From Serripes groenlandicus (taxonomy: Eukaryota > Mollusca > Bivalvia > Cardiida > Cardiidae): DNA of 64,000 nt. The notes beneath the pieces were generated by a model. It did not search any database. It had not been told where the DNA came from and saw nothing but the letters and a program-made list of their open reading frames with translations. Positions 1 to 11,749 of the stretch are shown piece by piece. A program made the translations under genes and the position numbers. The DNA lies in NCBI GenBank assembly GCA_031761405.1, contig JASEVX010000003.1, positions 67,849,844 through 67,913,843 on the forward strand, in the 5' to 3' direction. The first letter of the stretch is position 1, and each line of letters opens with the position of its first letter.

Positions 1-500
1 CGTACAACATTTCTGCAGTAAATATCATGGTTGAAAATATGAACTATAATAAAAGTGTAACTATTGATATAGGGTTGAAAACATTCATTTGTTATAGATG
101 GAGAGATTACTCATTTGAAGTCGGAGGAAAACAAATTTCCTTGTCCTGAAATATTTTCATAAAAAGCTATTGTCATAAAAAATGGAATGCTGACATATAA
201 TATCAAAATGACAATATTTCATAAATTGAGACAAATGATATCAGATGACAATATTTCCTAAAATTGAGACAAATTCAATTTTATGAGATTCTGGAAATGT
301 CAGACTCTGGATCCAGGGAATATTATCGTTAACTGAATTTGTTATGTTTTTTTTTTTTTTTAGCCATCTCCCAGATATTGGAGCTATCTGTGCTTCAAAT
401 ACATTTCCAGACATGATCGTATTATAGTGATGTATTTAAATCCTTTCAAGAGTGTGATATGTGTATCTTTTCAAGTTTGTGATGTATTTCTCCTTTCATG
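1..500. other. No gene seen
   Basis: AT-rich. A local duplication near 205-275 (TGACAATATTTC and TTGAGACAAAT occur twice) and a T run at 348-362. Confidence 0.5.
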
Positions 501-730
501 TTAACCCTTTGCCTCATATAGACGCTTTCTGACGCCTCTGCAGAAGATGGCTTTTCGAAAACATAGTGACAAAAGAAGAAATTGCTCAAGACGAGCAATT
601 TCTCTTTTTGCCACAATGTTTTCCACTTTTAGTCATAGGTTATCCATTTAATTATAGAGATTTTCTATTTTTTGACAAAATATGTTCAAAGTCGTTCGCT
701 GCAGAATTGTCGTATGAGGGGAAGGGTTAT
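501..730 (-). mobile_element. MITE-1 (TTAA, CCCTTTCCC ends), full length
   Basis: Family description: TTAA target, ends TTAACCCTTTCCC and GGGAAAGGGTTAA, subterminal CTGCAGCAGACGAC in inverted copies, central hairpin GAAATTGCTC...GAGCAATTTC, 200-270 bp, no coding capacity. 'Plus' means the CATACGACAATT end is on the left. This copy has the CATATAGACGC end on the left; its right TTAA has become TTAT. Confidence 0.92.
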
Positions 731-910
731 AAGACTTTAAAAATGGTAGTAATGGCTGCCATTGTTGGTGCTCAGGGTTGCGGGGTTGGCCTTAATTACA
801 ACTGACTGTCTGGTGTCAGATTGAATGGACCAGTAGCACTAGTACTTACCCAGGAAATGTGGTGATATAACTGAAAAACACCAAACAATCTATCAGTCAA
901 TCCTTTCAAG
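731..910 (+). mobile_element. SINE-B, 5' part missing
   Basis: Starts AAGACTTTAAAAATGGTAGT directly at the MITE end and runs to CACCAAACAATC. Confidence 0.85.
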
Positions 911-1134
911 TTTGCATCTGTATGCCAAGGACTAGAGTTTTGATGCCGTCCAATTCCTTCCCCATATCCATCTTTCCATCTCATGATATGTCCCAGCCAT
1001 ATCATAGGTCTGGTTTGCGGGATTTGAATAGAACTTTATAGAAACCATCAGGAAATTATTACTCTGCTACAAATTTTGCAATGATTGTTTTGGAATGTGG
1101 GGGTTAATAATGGCCCCTTTCAGTGAGGAATATT

Positions 1135-2425
1135 AAATCAGCAATTTGGCTTGTTTTTATGCTGTGGCGGGGTGTCCGTCGTCCGTGCGTCTGTCGTCCG
1201 TGCGTCCGTAAACAATTGCTTGTGAACGCGATACAGTCTTTAGTTTTGATTGTATCTCAATCAAACTTATACAGTAGTTAGATATCCATGAGAGCTCGGT
1301 TCCTTTCGCAAGCCAGATCCGCCCCATGCAAGACTGGATTATGGCCCTTGAAATTGTCAAAATTTCTACAATAGAGCTTGTGAACACAATAGAGGCTCCA
1401 TTTACTATCTGATTTTCACCAAACTTAGATAGTAGTTAAATATTGATGGGAGCTCATTTCCTTTCGAAAACCAGCCAGATGTGCCCTTGCATGACTGGAT
1501 TATGGCCCTTGAAATTGTCAAAATTGCTATAATACAGCTTGTGAACACAATAAAGCCTCCGTTTACTATCCGATCTTCACCAAACTTATATAGTAGTTAA
1601 ATATTGATGAGAGCTTGGTTCCTTTTGCAAACCGGCCAGATTGGCCCATGCAAGACCGGATTATGGCCCTTGAAATTGTCAAAATTTCTATAATAGAGCT
1701 TGTGAATACAATAGAGGCTCCATTTACTATCTGATCTTAACCAAACTTAGTTTAAACTTATTTATTTTAAATCGATTGCGAAACAAGCTTTAAGCTTATA
1801 TTAATCACGCTCGATGTCTGCTTCCTGGGTACTTAACCAGTACTCGCGCCGATTGTGTGGAAAAATCCCAAAGTCAGGACCCGCTCATCACGGGACTCGA
1901 ACCAGGGACCTTTGATGTGAGAGGCCGACGCTCTACCTCTGCACCACTGTCTTCCACAACCAAACTTAGATACATGTAGTAGTTAAATATTGATGAGAGC
2001 TCAGTTCCTTTCAAAAACCAGCCAGATGTTACTTGCATGACTGGATTATGGCCCTTGAAATTGTCAAAATTGCTATAGTACAGCTTGTGAACACAATAAA
2101 GCCTCCATTTACTATCCAATTTTCACTATACATACATGCTCTGGATTAAAAATGACCAAAGAACCATCCCAGTAGAGCATAGGCATCTTCACCAAACTTA
2201 GATAGTAGTTAAATATTGATGAGAGCTCGGTTCCTTCCGCAAACCAGGCAGATCCGCCCATGCAAGACTGGATTTAGGCCCTTGAAATTGTCAAAATTGC
2301 TATAAAACAGCTTGTGAACACAATAGAGCCTCCATTTACAATCCGATTTTCCCTATACATACGTGCTCTGGATTGAAAATGACCAAAGAACCATCCCAGT
2401 AGAGCATGGGTCTCTTGTTAGACCA
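1135..2425. mobile_element. Long non-autonomous element with about 160-bp internal repeats
   Basis: CTTGTGAACACAATAGAGGC recurs near 1377, 1538, 1699, 2087 and 2302, with CTGGATTATGGCCCTTGAAA in each. The left part has GTCCGTCGTCCGTGCGTCTG and the right end is CTCTTGTTAG. No protein coding. Possibly a Helentron or pearl-type non-autonomous element (inference). SINE-D sits inside. Confidence 0.75.
1751..1957 (-). mobile_element. SINE-D with 12-bp target duplication
   Basis: On the minus strand a tRNA-like head GTGGTGCAGAGGTAGAGCG with B box GGTTCGAGTCCC. Flanked by AACCAAACTTAG at 1739-1750 and 1958-1969, inside the 160-bp repeat array. Confidence 0.9.
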
Positions 2426-3165
2426 CCTGAGCCTAAGGCTATATTGGTGATCTATTCTGATCACTCTCTGTCCGCCATCCGTCATCGTTAACTTTTAGCT
2501 TTAAACAACATCTCCTCCTAAACCACTGGACCAATTTCAACCAATCTTCACCGGAATGATCTTGGTGATCCTCTTTCAAAATTGTTCAAAGATTTAAATT
2601 CTAAAGGGGGGAAAAAATGCCATAACATTAAAAATTCTTCTTCTCTGAATCTGCTTGTCCGATTCCAAGATTATTTGGTAGAAATGTTCCTTGAGTGACC
2701 GTCTACAACATTCAAGCCATATTGATTGATTGAAAAACATAGCTGCCAGACAGCATCAGGAAAGGGGCAAGCCGACAAAGCTTTGATTAAAGTTTTCATC
2801 TAATAACAATATAGTTTAGCAGAAATGTTCCCTAAGTGACACATAACTTGTTCAAGCCATATTGATTGGTTGAAAGCTGCAGCTACCAGACGGCATCAGA
2901 AAATCGGTAAAAGGAACTTTTAGATTCAAATAACATCTCCTCTTAAAGCAATCAAACTTCAAGGAAATGTTCCTGCGGTGGTCCTGTTTGAAATTAATCA
3001 AAGATTTTATGCATTATTACGATTGTCCTTTACTGATAAGCTGTTTCATTTGCAGTTTTTTTCCCACTTCAGATAAAATGTTCACCCTTACTAACAGCAG
3101 CATTTGCTACTATACTATAACACAGGTGAACGATTTAGGGCCATCTTGGCCCTCTTGTTTGGGTT
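2426..3165 (+). mobile_element. Long non-autonomous element, hairpin 3' end
   Basis: Starts CACCTGAGCCTAAGGC...GGTGATC, has CTGTCCGCCATCCGTC, and ends GGTGAACGATTTAGGGCCAT, CTTGGCCCTCTTGTTTG. Confidence 0.72.
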
Positions 3166-3789
3166 GGTCACCTAATGAATTATGGACAGGCTACACATTT
3201 GTTCCTTTATTAATAAATTTAAAGTTCTGTGACAGAAAGATAGGAAGTGTAGGGCAAGTCCTGAGAGACATAAAAAGTATCACCTTTGAAAGGATAGTCT
3301 TGCTATTTGTTATGTAATTATAAGTGCTTGCCATCGGTAAGACACCAATTAATTCAATTAACTTTCTCCTAATTAGTAATTTAATGGACCAATTTTACAT
3401 GAGAATCCTGATGTAGGAAGAATATACCAACATGATCCCTTCCCATTCATTGACAAATACCTTTTTCTCTTTCCAACATAAAAAAATCTGAAGCAAACAA
3501 TTTTGAAAGCATTTAAGCAAAAGAACACAATGATACATTTCTCTAAAGGAAAATCAACACAGAAAAGAGCTTAAAACACTGTGGCAAATATTAAGTCATC
3601 AGCTGCCCAAACATCAAAAAGTTTCTGCATGTTGGAATGTGTTAAAAACATCAGCCCATTCTAGATTTTTGTATTATAAATCTTTAACATGAATCTTGAA
3701 ACTAGACTAGGATGCTAAATAACTGTACACCTGCTTCGAAATCCACAGAGTAATACCAGAGTTATGGCTCTTGACATATATAAATTTCT
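3166..3789. other. No gene seen
   Basis: AT-rich unique-looking sequence; open frames are short and without family features. Confidence 0.5.
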
Positions 3790-4015
3790 TTTTAACCAAC
3801 CTTTTTCATTTATAACAAGTTTGCAGCAGATGGCTAAACAAGTAAAATATATAGAAAATCTCAACAAATGAAAATATAGATATTGGATAGAGTTGAAAAT
3901 ATTGTGGCAAATGAAGAACTGCTCGTTATGAGAATTGTTTTCATCTGCTTCAATGTTTTCATAAGTCACCTCCAGCAGATACGTCCGAATGTGACGGCAA
4001 TTGGGAAAGTATTAA
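3790..4015 (+). mobile_element. MITE-1, degenerate
   Basis: Recognisable GCAGCAGATGGC, ATTGTGGCAAATGAAGAA and GGGAAAGTATTAA. It abuts the next copy on one TTAA. Confidence 0.65.
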
Positions 4016-4207
4016 CCCTTTCCCTCATACAACAATTCTGCAGCAGACGACTTTGAAAATATTTTGTCAAAAAATAAAAAATCTCTATAATTGAATGGAT
4101 AACCTATGACTTAAAGTGGAAACAACAGTGTGGCAAAAGGAGAAATTGCTCATTTTGAGCAATTTCTTTTTTTGTCACTATGTTTTCAATATAAGGGAAA
4201 GGTTTAA
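4012..4207 (+). mobile_element. MITE-1, right arm shortened
   Basis: Intact left end and hairpin GCTCATTTTGAGC; the GTCTGCTGCAG block on the right is lost. Confidence 0.9.
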
Positions 4208-4400
4208 TAGGGGCATCTGTGTCCTAAAGACTAGTTTATTTCTTGCTCTGTAAGTTTGAACATCAATACATTCAACTTATAATTTATCTGTCAATTATGA
4301 TCTATCCGCCTGTGCAGCACACAACATTTTACGTATTGTACTTTGAAAAGGAGAAATTAATCCTGATAATGAAGGCAGCTTTTGAGTGTTATTCGGCCGA

Positions 4401-4705
4401 GCCCCGATAGCTCAGTCGGTAGCGATGCAGGCTGTCAATCATGGGGTTGTGAGTTGGAACCCCGGCTCGGCAAACATTCTTTCCAACGTTTGACAAAAGT
4501 CACTATGACATTTAGCATCATTTGTCTTTCATCAATGGGCTAACAGTCTATGTGAAAAAGCAGTCAGTTGCTTGGAAAGTTTGTTGTGTGGAGTATTGGT
4601 GTGATTAAACCAGGAAACATATGAGTAGGTGAAAGGGCCACTGTGATATGACTGAAAAATTATTGAAAACGGCGTTAAACCCCAATCAATCAATCAATCA
4701 ATTGA
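4401..4705 (+). mobile_element. SINE-A, full length
   Basis: tRNA-like head (GCCCCGATAGCTCAGTCGGT, B box GAGTTGGAACCCC), central part with GTTGCTTGGAAAGTTTGTTG, 3' end GGCGTTAAACCCC and tail AATCAATCAATC. Resembles molluscan tRNA-derived V-SINE-type elements; not a functional tRNA gene. Confidence 0.88.
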
Positions 4706-5019
4706 TTGTAATCGCGTAGAAAACATTTTAAGAAAAAGAATATATTAGCTTTGAAAAATTGTAGGTACAATTTTGATATGGAGTCAATAACTTTAATGAA
4801 GAAGCAAAAAATGATCCTGTTGAGCTGTCTGTAACCTTTTCCCATAATGTTTCATCTAAAGTCATCTGCTGCAATTTTAGTTGCCTATCAAGGGTCTGTA
4901 ATTCATAAAAAACGTTTACTATACTATCTTAGTAGGACTGAAGTAATCACTTATCAGCATTATTGCATTAAAATCTTTTCACTAATGAGACAATACAACA
5001 ACTTTAACAGCAGGCGGCT

Positions 5020-5249
5020 TTAACCCTTTCCCACAAACAACAAATCTGCAGCAGACGACTTTGAAAGCATATTGGCAAAATCATGGGAAACTACTATATA
5101 TAAAGGTATAATTAATGAACAAAATTTGAAAACATTGCGGCAAAAGGAGAAATTGCTTGTTTTGAGCATTTCTCCTTTTGTTACAGTGTTTTCAAAAGTT
5201 GTCTGCAGCAGAGGTGTCAAAAAGCGTCTATATGTGGGAAAGGGTCTAG
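5020..5249 (+). mobile_element. MITE-1, full length
   Basis: Left TTAA intact; right end reads GGGTCTAG. Loop variant GCTTGTTTTGAGC. Followed to 5410 by a degenerate relative. Confidence 0.9.
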
Positions 5250-5410
5250 CCATTAATACGAAAATTCTCTATTAACAAAAGTATAATCTTTGAATAAAGA
5301 GTTCAAAACATTGTGGCAAAAGCAGAAATTTCTTAAGCTGAGCAATTATATTTTAATGTGACAATTAAGTTTTCAAAAGTGTCTGCTGCAGTAACATCAA
5401 AATGTGTCAA
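5250..5410 (+). mobile_element. MITE-1 fragment, degenerate
   Basis: ACATTGTGGCAAAAGCAGAA, GAGCAATTATA and GTCTGCTGCAG are still visible. Confidence 0.55.
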
Positions 5411-5411
5411 G

Positions 5412-5955
5412 ATTTAGTCACTATTATATCTATTGTGATCACTCACCGTCCACCGTTGTTAAACAAATCTTCTTGTACAAAAGTACTTGCCTGATTTTGA
5501 AATAAATTGGCACTGATGTTCCTTGGTTGACCGTCTTCAGCTATATCACGGCAACTGTTCACTTATTTATGATCCCTGAGTAAACAAACCAGTACTAGGC
5601 TAGGAAATGTGCATTGCCCAAGATCACTCCACCATGAGCGTCGTGCAGCAACTGGGGATCGAACACGGGATGCCCCGTTTCAAATCCCCATTGCTAACCA
5701 CTCGACCATGGCGGATTCCTAATATGTATGAAAACTTTAAAAATCTTCTTGATCAAAAGTACTAGCCAGATTTGAAAATAATTTGGCACAAATGCTCATT
5801 GAAATGTTTCAAATTATTCCAATCTGTTGATAAACATGGCCATCAGGGGGTACGGCTCATTTTGCTTATAAGTAAAGAGTAAAAACGTTGAAAACTATTG
5901 AAGTTCTGTAAATGAGGTGAGCGATATAGGACCATCATGGTCCTCTTGTTACATT
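5412..5955 (+). mobile_element. Long non-autonomous element, shorter copy
   Basis: TATTGTGATCACTCACCGTC at the left; ends GGTGAGCGATATAGGACCAT, CATGGTCCTCTTGTTA. The hairpin pairs GGACCAT/ATGGTCC, a compensated change from GGGCCAT/ATGGCCC. Confidence 0.75.
5535..5722 (-). mobile_element. SINE-C
   Basis: Minus-strand head with CCATGGTCGAGTGGTTAGCA and B box GTTCGATCCCC. Inserted in the 5412-5955 long element. Confidence 0.82.
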
Positions 5956-6007
5956 CAACTGCTTTCAAAGCAGAAGGCAGTAAGAATATGATATTAGGTA
6001 AAACTGT

Positions 6008-6193
6008 TTAACCCTTATACAACAGTTCTGCAGCAGACGACTTTGAACATATTTTGTCAAAAAATAGAAAGTCTCTATAATTGAATGGATAACCTTATAT
6101 AAATGACTAAAAGTGGAAAACCTTTGTTTTCAAAATCAAAAAGCCGTCTGCTGCAGAGGCGTCAGAAAGTGTCTGTATGAGGGAAAGGGTTAA
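6008..6193 (+). mobile_element. MITE-1, internal deletion
   Basis: Both TTAA ends present; the central hairpin is deleted. Shares its right TTAA with the next copy. Confidence 0.9.
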
Positions 6194-6456
6194 AAGATCA
6201 TCTTCCCACATACAGCAAATCTGCAGCAGACGACTTGGAAAATGTCCATCAAAAATATGGAAGATCTCTATAATTGTAGGTTTAATCAGGGACATAGATA
6301 ATCTACGTCCTTTGTATAATTACTGAAAAAAGTTGAAAACATTGTGGCAAAAGGAGAAATTGCTTGTTTTGAGCAATTTTTCCTTTTGTCACGATGTTTT
6401 CAAAAAACGTCTGCTGTAGATGAGTCAGAATGCATCTATAGGTGGGAAAGGGTTAA
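6190..6456 (+). mobile_element. MITE-1, full length with insertion
   Basis: Starts on the shared TTAA; contains extra sequence around 6285-6310. Confidence 0.88.
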
Positions 6457-6620
6457 TTAAAAGGACCCTCTTTGCTTATCTACAAACTGATACCATATAA
6501 TTTCACAGGGAAATCCATCAAATAAGGTGTCACCGGACAATCTTAGCTGTCAGCCTGATTATTCATTCTGGCATGTCATGATGCAGTTTCATTCCTCCAT
6601 CACAAAGGAGGGCCGTCTTA

Positions 6621-6851
6621 TTAACCCTTTTCCTCATATAGACGCTTTCTGACGCCTCTGCAGCAGACAGCTTTTTGAAAACATAGTGACAAAAGAAGAA
6701 ATTGCTCAAAACGAGCAATTTCTCCTTTTGACACAATGTTTTCCACTTATGGTCATAGGTTATTCATTCAATTATAGAGATTTTCTATGTTTTGAAAAAA
6801 ATATGTTCAAAGTCGTCTGCTGCAGAATTGTCGTATGAGGGAAAGGGAAAA
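6621..6851 (-). mobile_element. MITE-1, full length
   Basis: CATATAGACGC end on the left, hairpin GCTCAAAACGAGC; its right end fuses with the next copy. Confidence 0.92.
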
Positions 6852-7056
6852 CCCCTTTCCCACATACAAACGCTTTCTGACGCGAGACTGCAGAAGAAGA
6901 ATTCTGTAAACATAATGAGCAATTTCTCCATTTGCCACGATGTTTTTAACTCTATTCCTTAAGGAAATTCATATTTATGTATATTTTCCATATTTTTGAC
7001 AAAAAATAATTTCAAAGTTGTTTACTGCAGATTTATTGTATGTGGGAAAGGGTAAA
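6848..7056 (-). mobile_element. MITE-1, diverged
   Basis: Head-to-tail with the previous copy (GGGAAAACCCC junction); right end GGGTAAA. Confidence 0.85.
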
Positions 7057-7220
7057 CTCTCCAGTTAGGCTTCCTTTACAGTGATATTGGTTACTAGTGG
7101 TTACTAGTGGAGTGCTGAACTTCTTGTTTTTATGTCAGAGGATTCATTTATGTCTATATAACATACAGCTGGACAGTGATTAGACACTGCAGATATGCTC
7201 ACTTCAGTCTTACCCGACCC

Positions 7221-7480
7221 GGCCGGGTAGCTCAATTGGTAGCGTATCTGACTCGTGATCTGGAGGTCACGGGTTTGATACCCGGTTGCGGCGACATTCT
7301 TTCGGGCGATGTTTTCCATTGCCTCTCACCTCTGATCTATGTGAGAAAGTAGTCAGTGGCTTCGAAAAAATGTTGTGTAAGTACTGGTGTGGGAAAGCCA
7401 GGAAAACATGGGTAGGTGCACTGACCGCCGTGATATGACCAAAGCTGTTGAAAGCGGCGTTAAACTCCAAACAAACAAAA
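7221..7480 (+). mobile_element. SINE-A relative, full length
   Basis: Head GGCCGGGTAGCTCAATTGGT with B box GGTTTGATACCC; 3' end GGCGTTAAACTCC with tail AAACAAACAAAA. Confidence 0.88.
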
Positions 7481-7486
7481 TCAGTC

Positions 7487-7716
7487 TTACCTTTTCCCAC
7501 AAACTGAAGCTTTCTGACACCTTGGCAGCAGAAGACTTTTAAAAACATTGTGGCAAAAGGAGAAATTGCTCATATTGAGTAATTTCGCCTTTTGCATCAA
7601 TGTTTTGAAGTCTATTTGATAATTACAATTTCATTTTTAAGGGAATTTTTCATAATTTTGTGCAGATGTTTTCATGGTAGACTGCTGCAGACTTTTCAAG
7701 TATGGGAAAGGGTTAA
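7487..7716 (-). mobile_element. MITE-1, full length
   Basis: Starts a few bases after the SINE tail at 7480; right TTAA intact. Confidence 0.88.
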
Positions 7717-7972
7717 GACCCTAAATTGCCAGTGGTGGCCATGGCTCAGGTATATATATATATAATATTATACTGAGCAAACAAAGAAAGTATCATTACA
7801 TAACAGTATATTTTCTATAATAACAGGTAAGGTTAGGTTAACAAAACTATTTTTAATCATCAAGTCGTATTCCCATTTTAACATTTAATGTGTGTGGCTT
7901 CATTGCCGTTGATTTGGATTCTACCAAGTTTTGCATCATCGAAGTGTTGTTGGTTTAAATTTTATTGTTCCT

Positions 7973-8202
7973 TTAACCCTTTCCCTCATACGACAATTCT
8001 GCAGCAGACGACTTGGAACGTATTTTGTCAAAACATAGAAAATCTCCTTAATTTAATGGATAACCTATGACAAAAAGTGGAAAACATTGTGGCAAAAGGA
8101 GAAATTGCACGTTTTGTGCAATTTCTTCCTTTGACACTATGTTTTCAAAAAGCCGTCTGCTGCAGAGGCGTCAGAAAGCGTCTATATGAGGGAAAGGGTT
8201 AA
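7973..8202 (+). mobile_element. MITE-1, GCAC/GTGC hairpin subfamily
   Basis: Both TTAA intact. Hairpin GCACGTTTTGTGC, with subfamily marks ACGTATTTTGTC and GACAAAAAGTGG. Confidence 0.94.
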
Positions 8203-8204
8203 GT

Positions 8205-8836
8205 TAGTAAAGCCTTTCATGGTTTTAAAATTTGGGGTTTTCTTGTATTCTTATAATTTTTATCACATTTGTCGTCTACTTATCGGCAATATATGTGGCA
8301 TTCATTGATGAATATTATCAGAAACACATAGCATATCTGCTGTTGGCCGGACTGCCTCATGCTTTTATGAGCTGGAATAAAGACTATTCCAAATTATTGT
8401 AATTTTTGTTTGTAATGATTTTTGGTTGGAGCATCACCACTTTACAATGGAGTCTTTAGTTCGAGTTTTGTGTTTAAGGGTTCAAACTGAAAAGTACTGA
8501 ATACTTAGGAAAGGATTAATTTTAAATTATGTCTGGAAAAATAGCTTCACTCTTTACCAAGTGAATTTCTAAGAGGAATTATGAATAAAAACTATATATT
8601 TTAGCGGCATGAAAAGTCGTCTGTAATATGTAAAAGGTAAAGGTAAATAGTCAAAGTTATTTAATGGACTAACTGTGCAGAATTTGTTATATAAATCTAA
8701 TGACAGCTTTAGGTTATGAATCATTGTTAATTGAAGTGATTACTTTTAAAGTAACTATTTTTTATAACATCAATGCATGTACATACATGTTTAATCATAA
8801 ATCATTGGTGCTACTTTGGACTTATCAGATTCTTTT
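8205..8836. other. No gene seen
   Basis: Unique-looking AT-rich sequence between a MITE and a long element. Confidence 0.5.
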
Positions 8837-10163
8837 TAGCTTACCTGTGCACGAAGTGCAAGGTGAGCTATTGTGATCACATTTTGTCCAGCATCCGTCC
8901 GGGGTCAACATTTGCCTTGTTAACACTCTACAGGCTACATTTTGCATGCGATCTTTATGAAAGTTTATCAGAATGGTCGTCTCCATCAAATCTTGGACAA
9001 GTTTGAAACTGGGCCATAAGAGGTCAAAAACTAGGTGACTAGGTCAAATTGAAGTGAAATCTTGTTAACACTCTAGAGGCCACATTTTCAACTTGAGCAT
9101 GTTGAAACTTTATCAGAATTTTTGTCTTGATGATATGTAAGTCAAGCTCGAACTTGCGTCATGTCGGGTCAAAAAGTAGGTCACTAGATCAAATTGATGG
9201 AAAATCTTGTTAACACTAATGGCCATAATTTTGCTTCAGCAGCTTAAAATTTTGTTAGAATGTTTGTATTAATGATATCTAGGTCATATTGGGTCAGAAA
9301 CTAGGTCACTAGGCCAAATTAAAAGAAAATATTGTTAACACTGTAGAAGCAGCATTTTATGCTTTGGAGGCCGCATTTTTTGCTTCAGCAGTCACTAGGC
9401 CAAATTAAAGTAAAATCTTGTTAACATTGTAGAAGCCGCATTTTCGAATTTGATTAAGTTGGGTCAAAAACAAGGTCACTAGGCCAAATTCAAGGAAAAT
9501 CTTGTTAACACTCTGTATACTGAATTATTAACTTGAGCATGTTGAAACTTTATCAGATTGGTTGTCTTGATGATATATAGGTCAAGTTCGAACATGAAAA
9601 AAGAAGGTCACTAGGTCAAATTGACGAAAAATCTTGTAAACACTGTAGAAGTCGTATTTTTGTTCAGAATGTTTATCTTAATGATATCTAGTCCAAGCTT
9701 GAATATGGATTATGCCCGGTCAAAAAGTAGGTCACTAGGTCAAATTGGTGGAAAATCTTGTTAACACTCTGGATGCCGTTTTTTTGACTTCATCAGCTTT
9801 AATTTTGTCAGAATGTTTGTCTGAATTATATCTAGGTCAAGTCCGAATATAGGTCATATTAGGTCAGAAACTAGGTCAATAAACAAAAATATTGTTCAAA
9901 CACCGGAGGCAGCATTTTTACTTTGAGCAATTTGAAACTTTGTCAGAATGTTTGTCTTTTATGATATCTAGTCCATGTTGGAATATGGGTCATATCAGGT
10001 AAAACAAATATAGATCACTAGGCCAAATGAAGGAAAATCTTGTTAACACTCTGGAGGCGGCGTTTTGAATCTTTGTCAGAATAATTGTCTTGATGTGTGT
10101 TGCATTGCATTACTTTGCTTAATTCAGGTGAGCCAACTTAAGGGCCATCATGGCCCTCTTGTT
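8837..10163 (+). mobile_element. Long non-autonomous element, best copy
   Basis: TTAGCTTACCTGTGCACGAA, GTGCAAGGTGAGCTATTGTG at the left; repeated AATCTTGTTAACACT and GGTCAAAAACTAGGTCACTA units inside; ends CAGGTGAGCCAACTTAAGGG, CCATCATGGCCCTCTTG. Inverted GCTTACCTG/CAGGTGAGC near both ends. Confidence 0.82.
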
Positions 10164-10310
10164 TATTTTTATTTCTTTAAAAGGAAGAGGTTTTTAAAAG
10201 AAAAGATACTTGTAATTCTAAACCTTGGTGACATATTTATTGAGTTATTTAATGATAATGGCATGTCTGTGTGATCTGAATCGGAGGTCCAAATGAGGAG
10301 TGGTTACACA

Positions 10311-10415
10311 TCTCTTTCCCTCTTATTATCCAACTAAACCCTAATGATGTGGGTACTCAAAAAGAATCATCTCATTGAGACCGCTCTTTTGGGTACCCAC
10401 AACATAGGGTAAGAG
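10311..10415. mobile_element. MITE-3: short palindromic element
   Basis: TCTCTTTCCCTCTTATTATC and ACCCTAATGATGTGGGTACT on one side, GGGTACCCACAACATAGGGT and AAGAG on the other. Same family as 52090-52190. Confidence 0.75.
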
Positions 10416-10522
10416 AATTAAATAAGGATTTTAGAATTTGTAAAACGCCCTTTTAATAGATCTAGAACTCTAATGAATGATGGTCTAGGCGAAGTCATGT
10501 GAGTCTGTGTTCGATCTTTCTT

Positions 10523-10753
10523 TTAACCCTTTCCCGCATAACACAAATCTGCAGCAGACGACTTTGAAAAAACAAACCCACAAAAATATGGAAAATATTT
10601 ATAAATTGAAGTGTAATTATGGTATGGAATTGAAAACATTGTGGCAAATGGAGACATTGCTCATCATGAGCAATGTCTCCATTTGCCACAATGTTTTCAA
10701 AAGTTGTCTGCCGCGGATGCGTTAAAATGCGTTTATAAGTGGGAAAGGGTTGA
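10523..10753 (+). mobile_element. MITE-1, full length
   Basis: Hairpin GCTCATCATGAGC inside a longer palindrome ACATTGTGGCAAATGGAGAC; right end TTGA. Confidence 0.92.
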
Positions 10754-10779
10754 TTAAGTGACATAGTGTAATAAGTTAA

Positions 10780-11068
10780 CTCTTTTCCATACTCAGACCA
10801 ATTTTGAAACATCTGCAGCAGACAACTTGTGAAAACATTTTGGCAATAGACTAAATTGCTCAAAATTAGTTATTTAATTCTCCTTTAACCACATAATGTT
10901 TTCCACTGTTTTCATTAAATATACCTTAATTCAGCCCTTTCCCACATATAGACACTTTTTGATGCCTCAGCAGCAGACAAAAAGAGAAACAAGCAATTTC
11001 TCCATCGGCAAAAACGTTTTCAACTCTGTTAAATATTTATACTTTCAAAGTTTCCATAATGTTTTTAA
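10780..11068 (-). mobile_element. Two MITE-1 fragments
   Basis: Degenerate copy to about 10925, then one starting AGCCCTTTCCCACATATAGAC that is cut off at the TTAA of the next copy. Confidence 0.7.
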
Positions 11069-11296
11069 CCCTTTTCCTCATATAGACGCTTTCTGACGCC
11101 TCTGCCGCAGACGGCTTATTGAATATATATTGACAAAAGAAAAAAATGCTCAAATCAAGCAATTTCTTCTTTTGCCACAATGTTTTCCACTTTTAGTCAT
11201 AGGAATTATCCATTCAATTATAGAGATTTTCTATTTTTTGACAAAATATGTTCAAAGTCGTCTGCTGCAGAATTGTTGTATGAGAGAAAAGGTTAA
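11065..11296 (-). mobile_element. MITE-1, full length
   Basis: Both TTAA present. A further right-end fragment follows at 11325-11372. Confidence 0.92.
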
Positions 11297-11390
11297 GGAC
11301 ATCCTCCATATGTTTGCCCAGATGTTTTCAAAGGATTCTTCTGCAGATTTGTGGTATGTGGGAAGGGGTTACTAGTAACTATCTATGTGA

Positions 11391-11409
11391 ATGTGTGTGT
11401 GTGTGTGTA
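11391..11409. repeat. GT microsatellite
   Basis: About nine GT dinucleotides. Confidence 0.85.
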
Positions 11410-11622
11410 AGTGTCTGATCTTTCTTACAACCAAGGTAGAGTCACATTAAATATGGAGATGGCTGTATGTAACATTCACTAATTTCATAAACCAAAATTT
11501 GATTTATTAGATAAGGAATACAGTGTTTTCAAATTAACTCATATATATAAACTTAATTCATTTTATTTAATGAATAAATGTTGGCTTTTGAAAACATCTA
11601 AGGTGACAGAAAATTTAACATG

Positions 11623-11747
11623 GTAACCCCCTTTCCCACATACAACAATCTGCAGCAGACTGACATTGAAATTATCATGGAAAAATCTTTTCAAAAGTCG
11701 TCTGCTGCCGAGGCGTCAGAAAGTGTCCATGTAAGGGAAAGGGTTAA
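11623..11747 (+). mobile_element. MITE-1, deletion derivative of about 125 bp
   Basis: Only terminal and subterminal parts remain; right TTAA intact. Confidence 0.88.
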
Positions 11748-11749
11748 AC

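Noticed and set aside
2967..3317. 116-residue open frame
   Set aside because: It spans the end of a non-autonomous element; composition and lack of splice context argue against coding.
4401..4471. tRNA-like sequence that could be called a tRNA gene
   Set aside because: It is followed by a SINE body and an AATCAATC tail, and its stems are imperfect; same reasoning for 7221, 50932 and the minus-strand heads.
10495..10863. 122-residue minus-strand open frame, like many others of 60-110 residues
   Set aside because: It runs through MITE copies; the recurring peptides (LLQICxMRE, FPTYRxFL) are translations of MITE ends.
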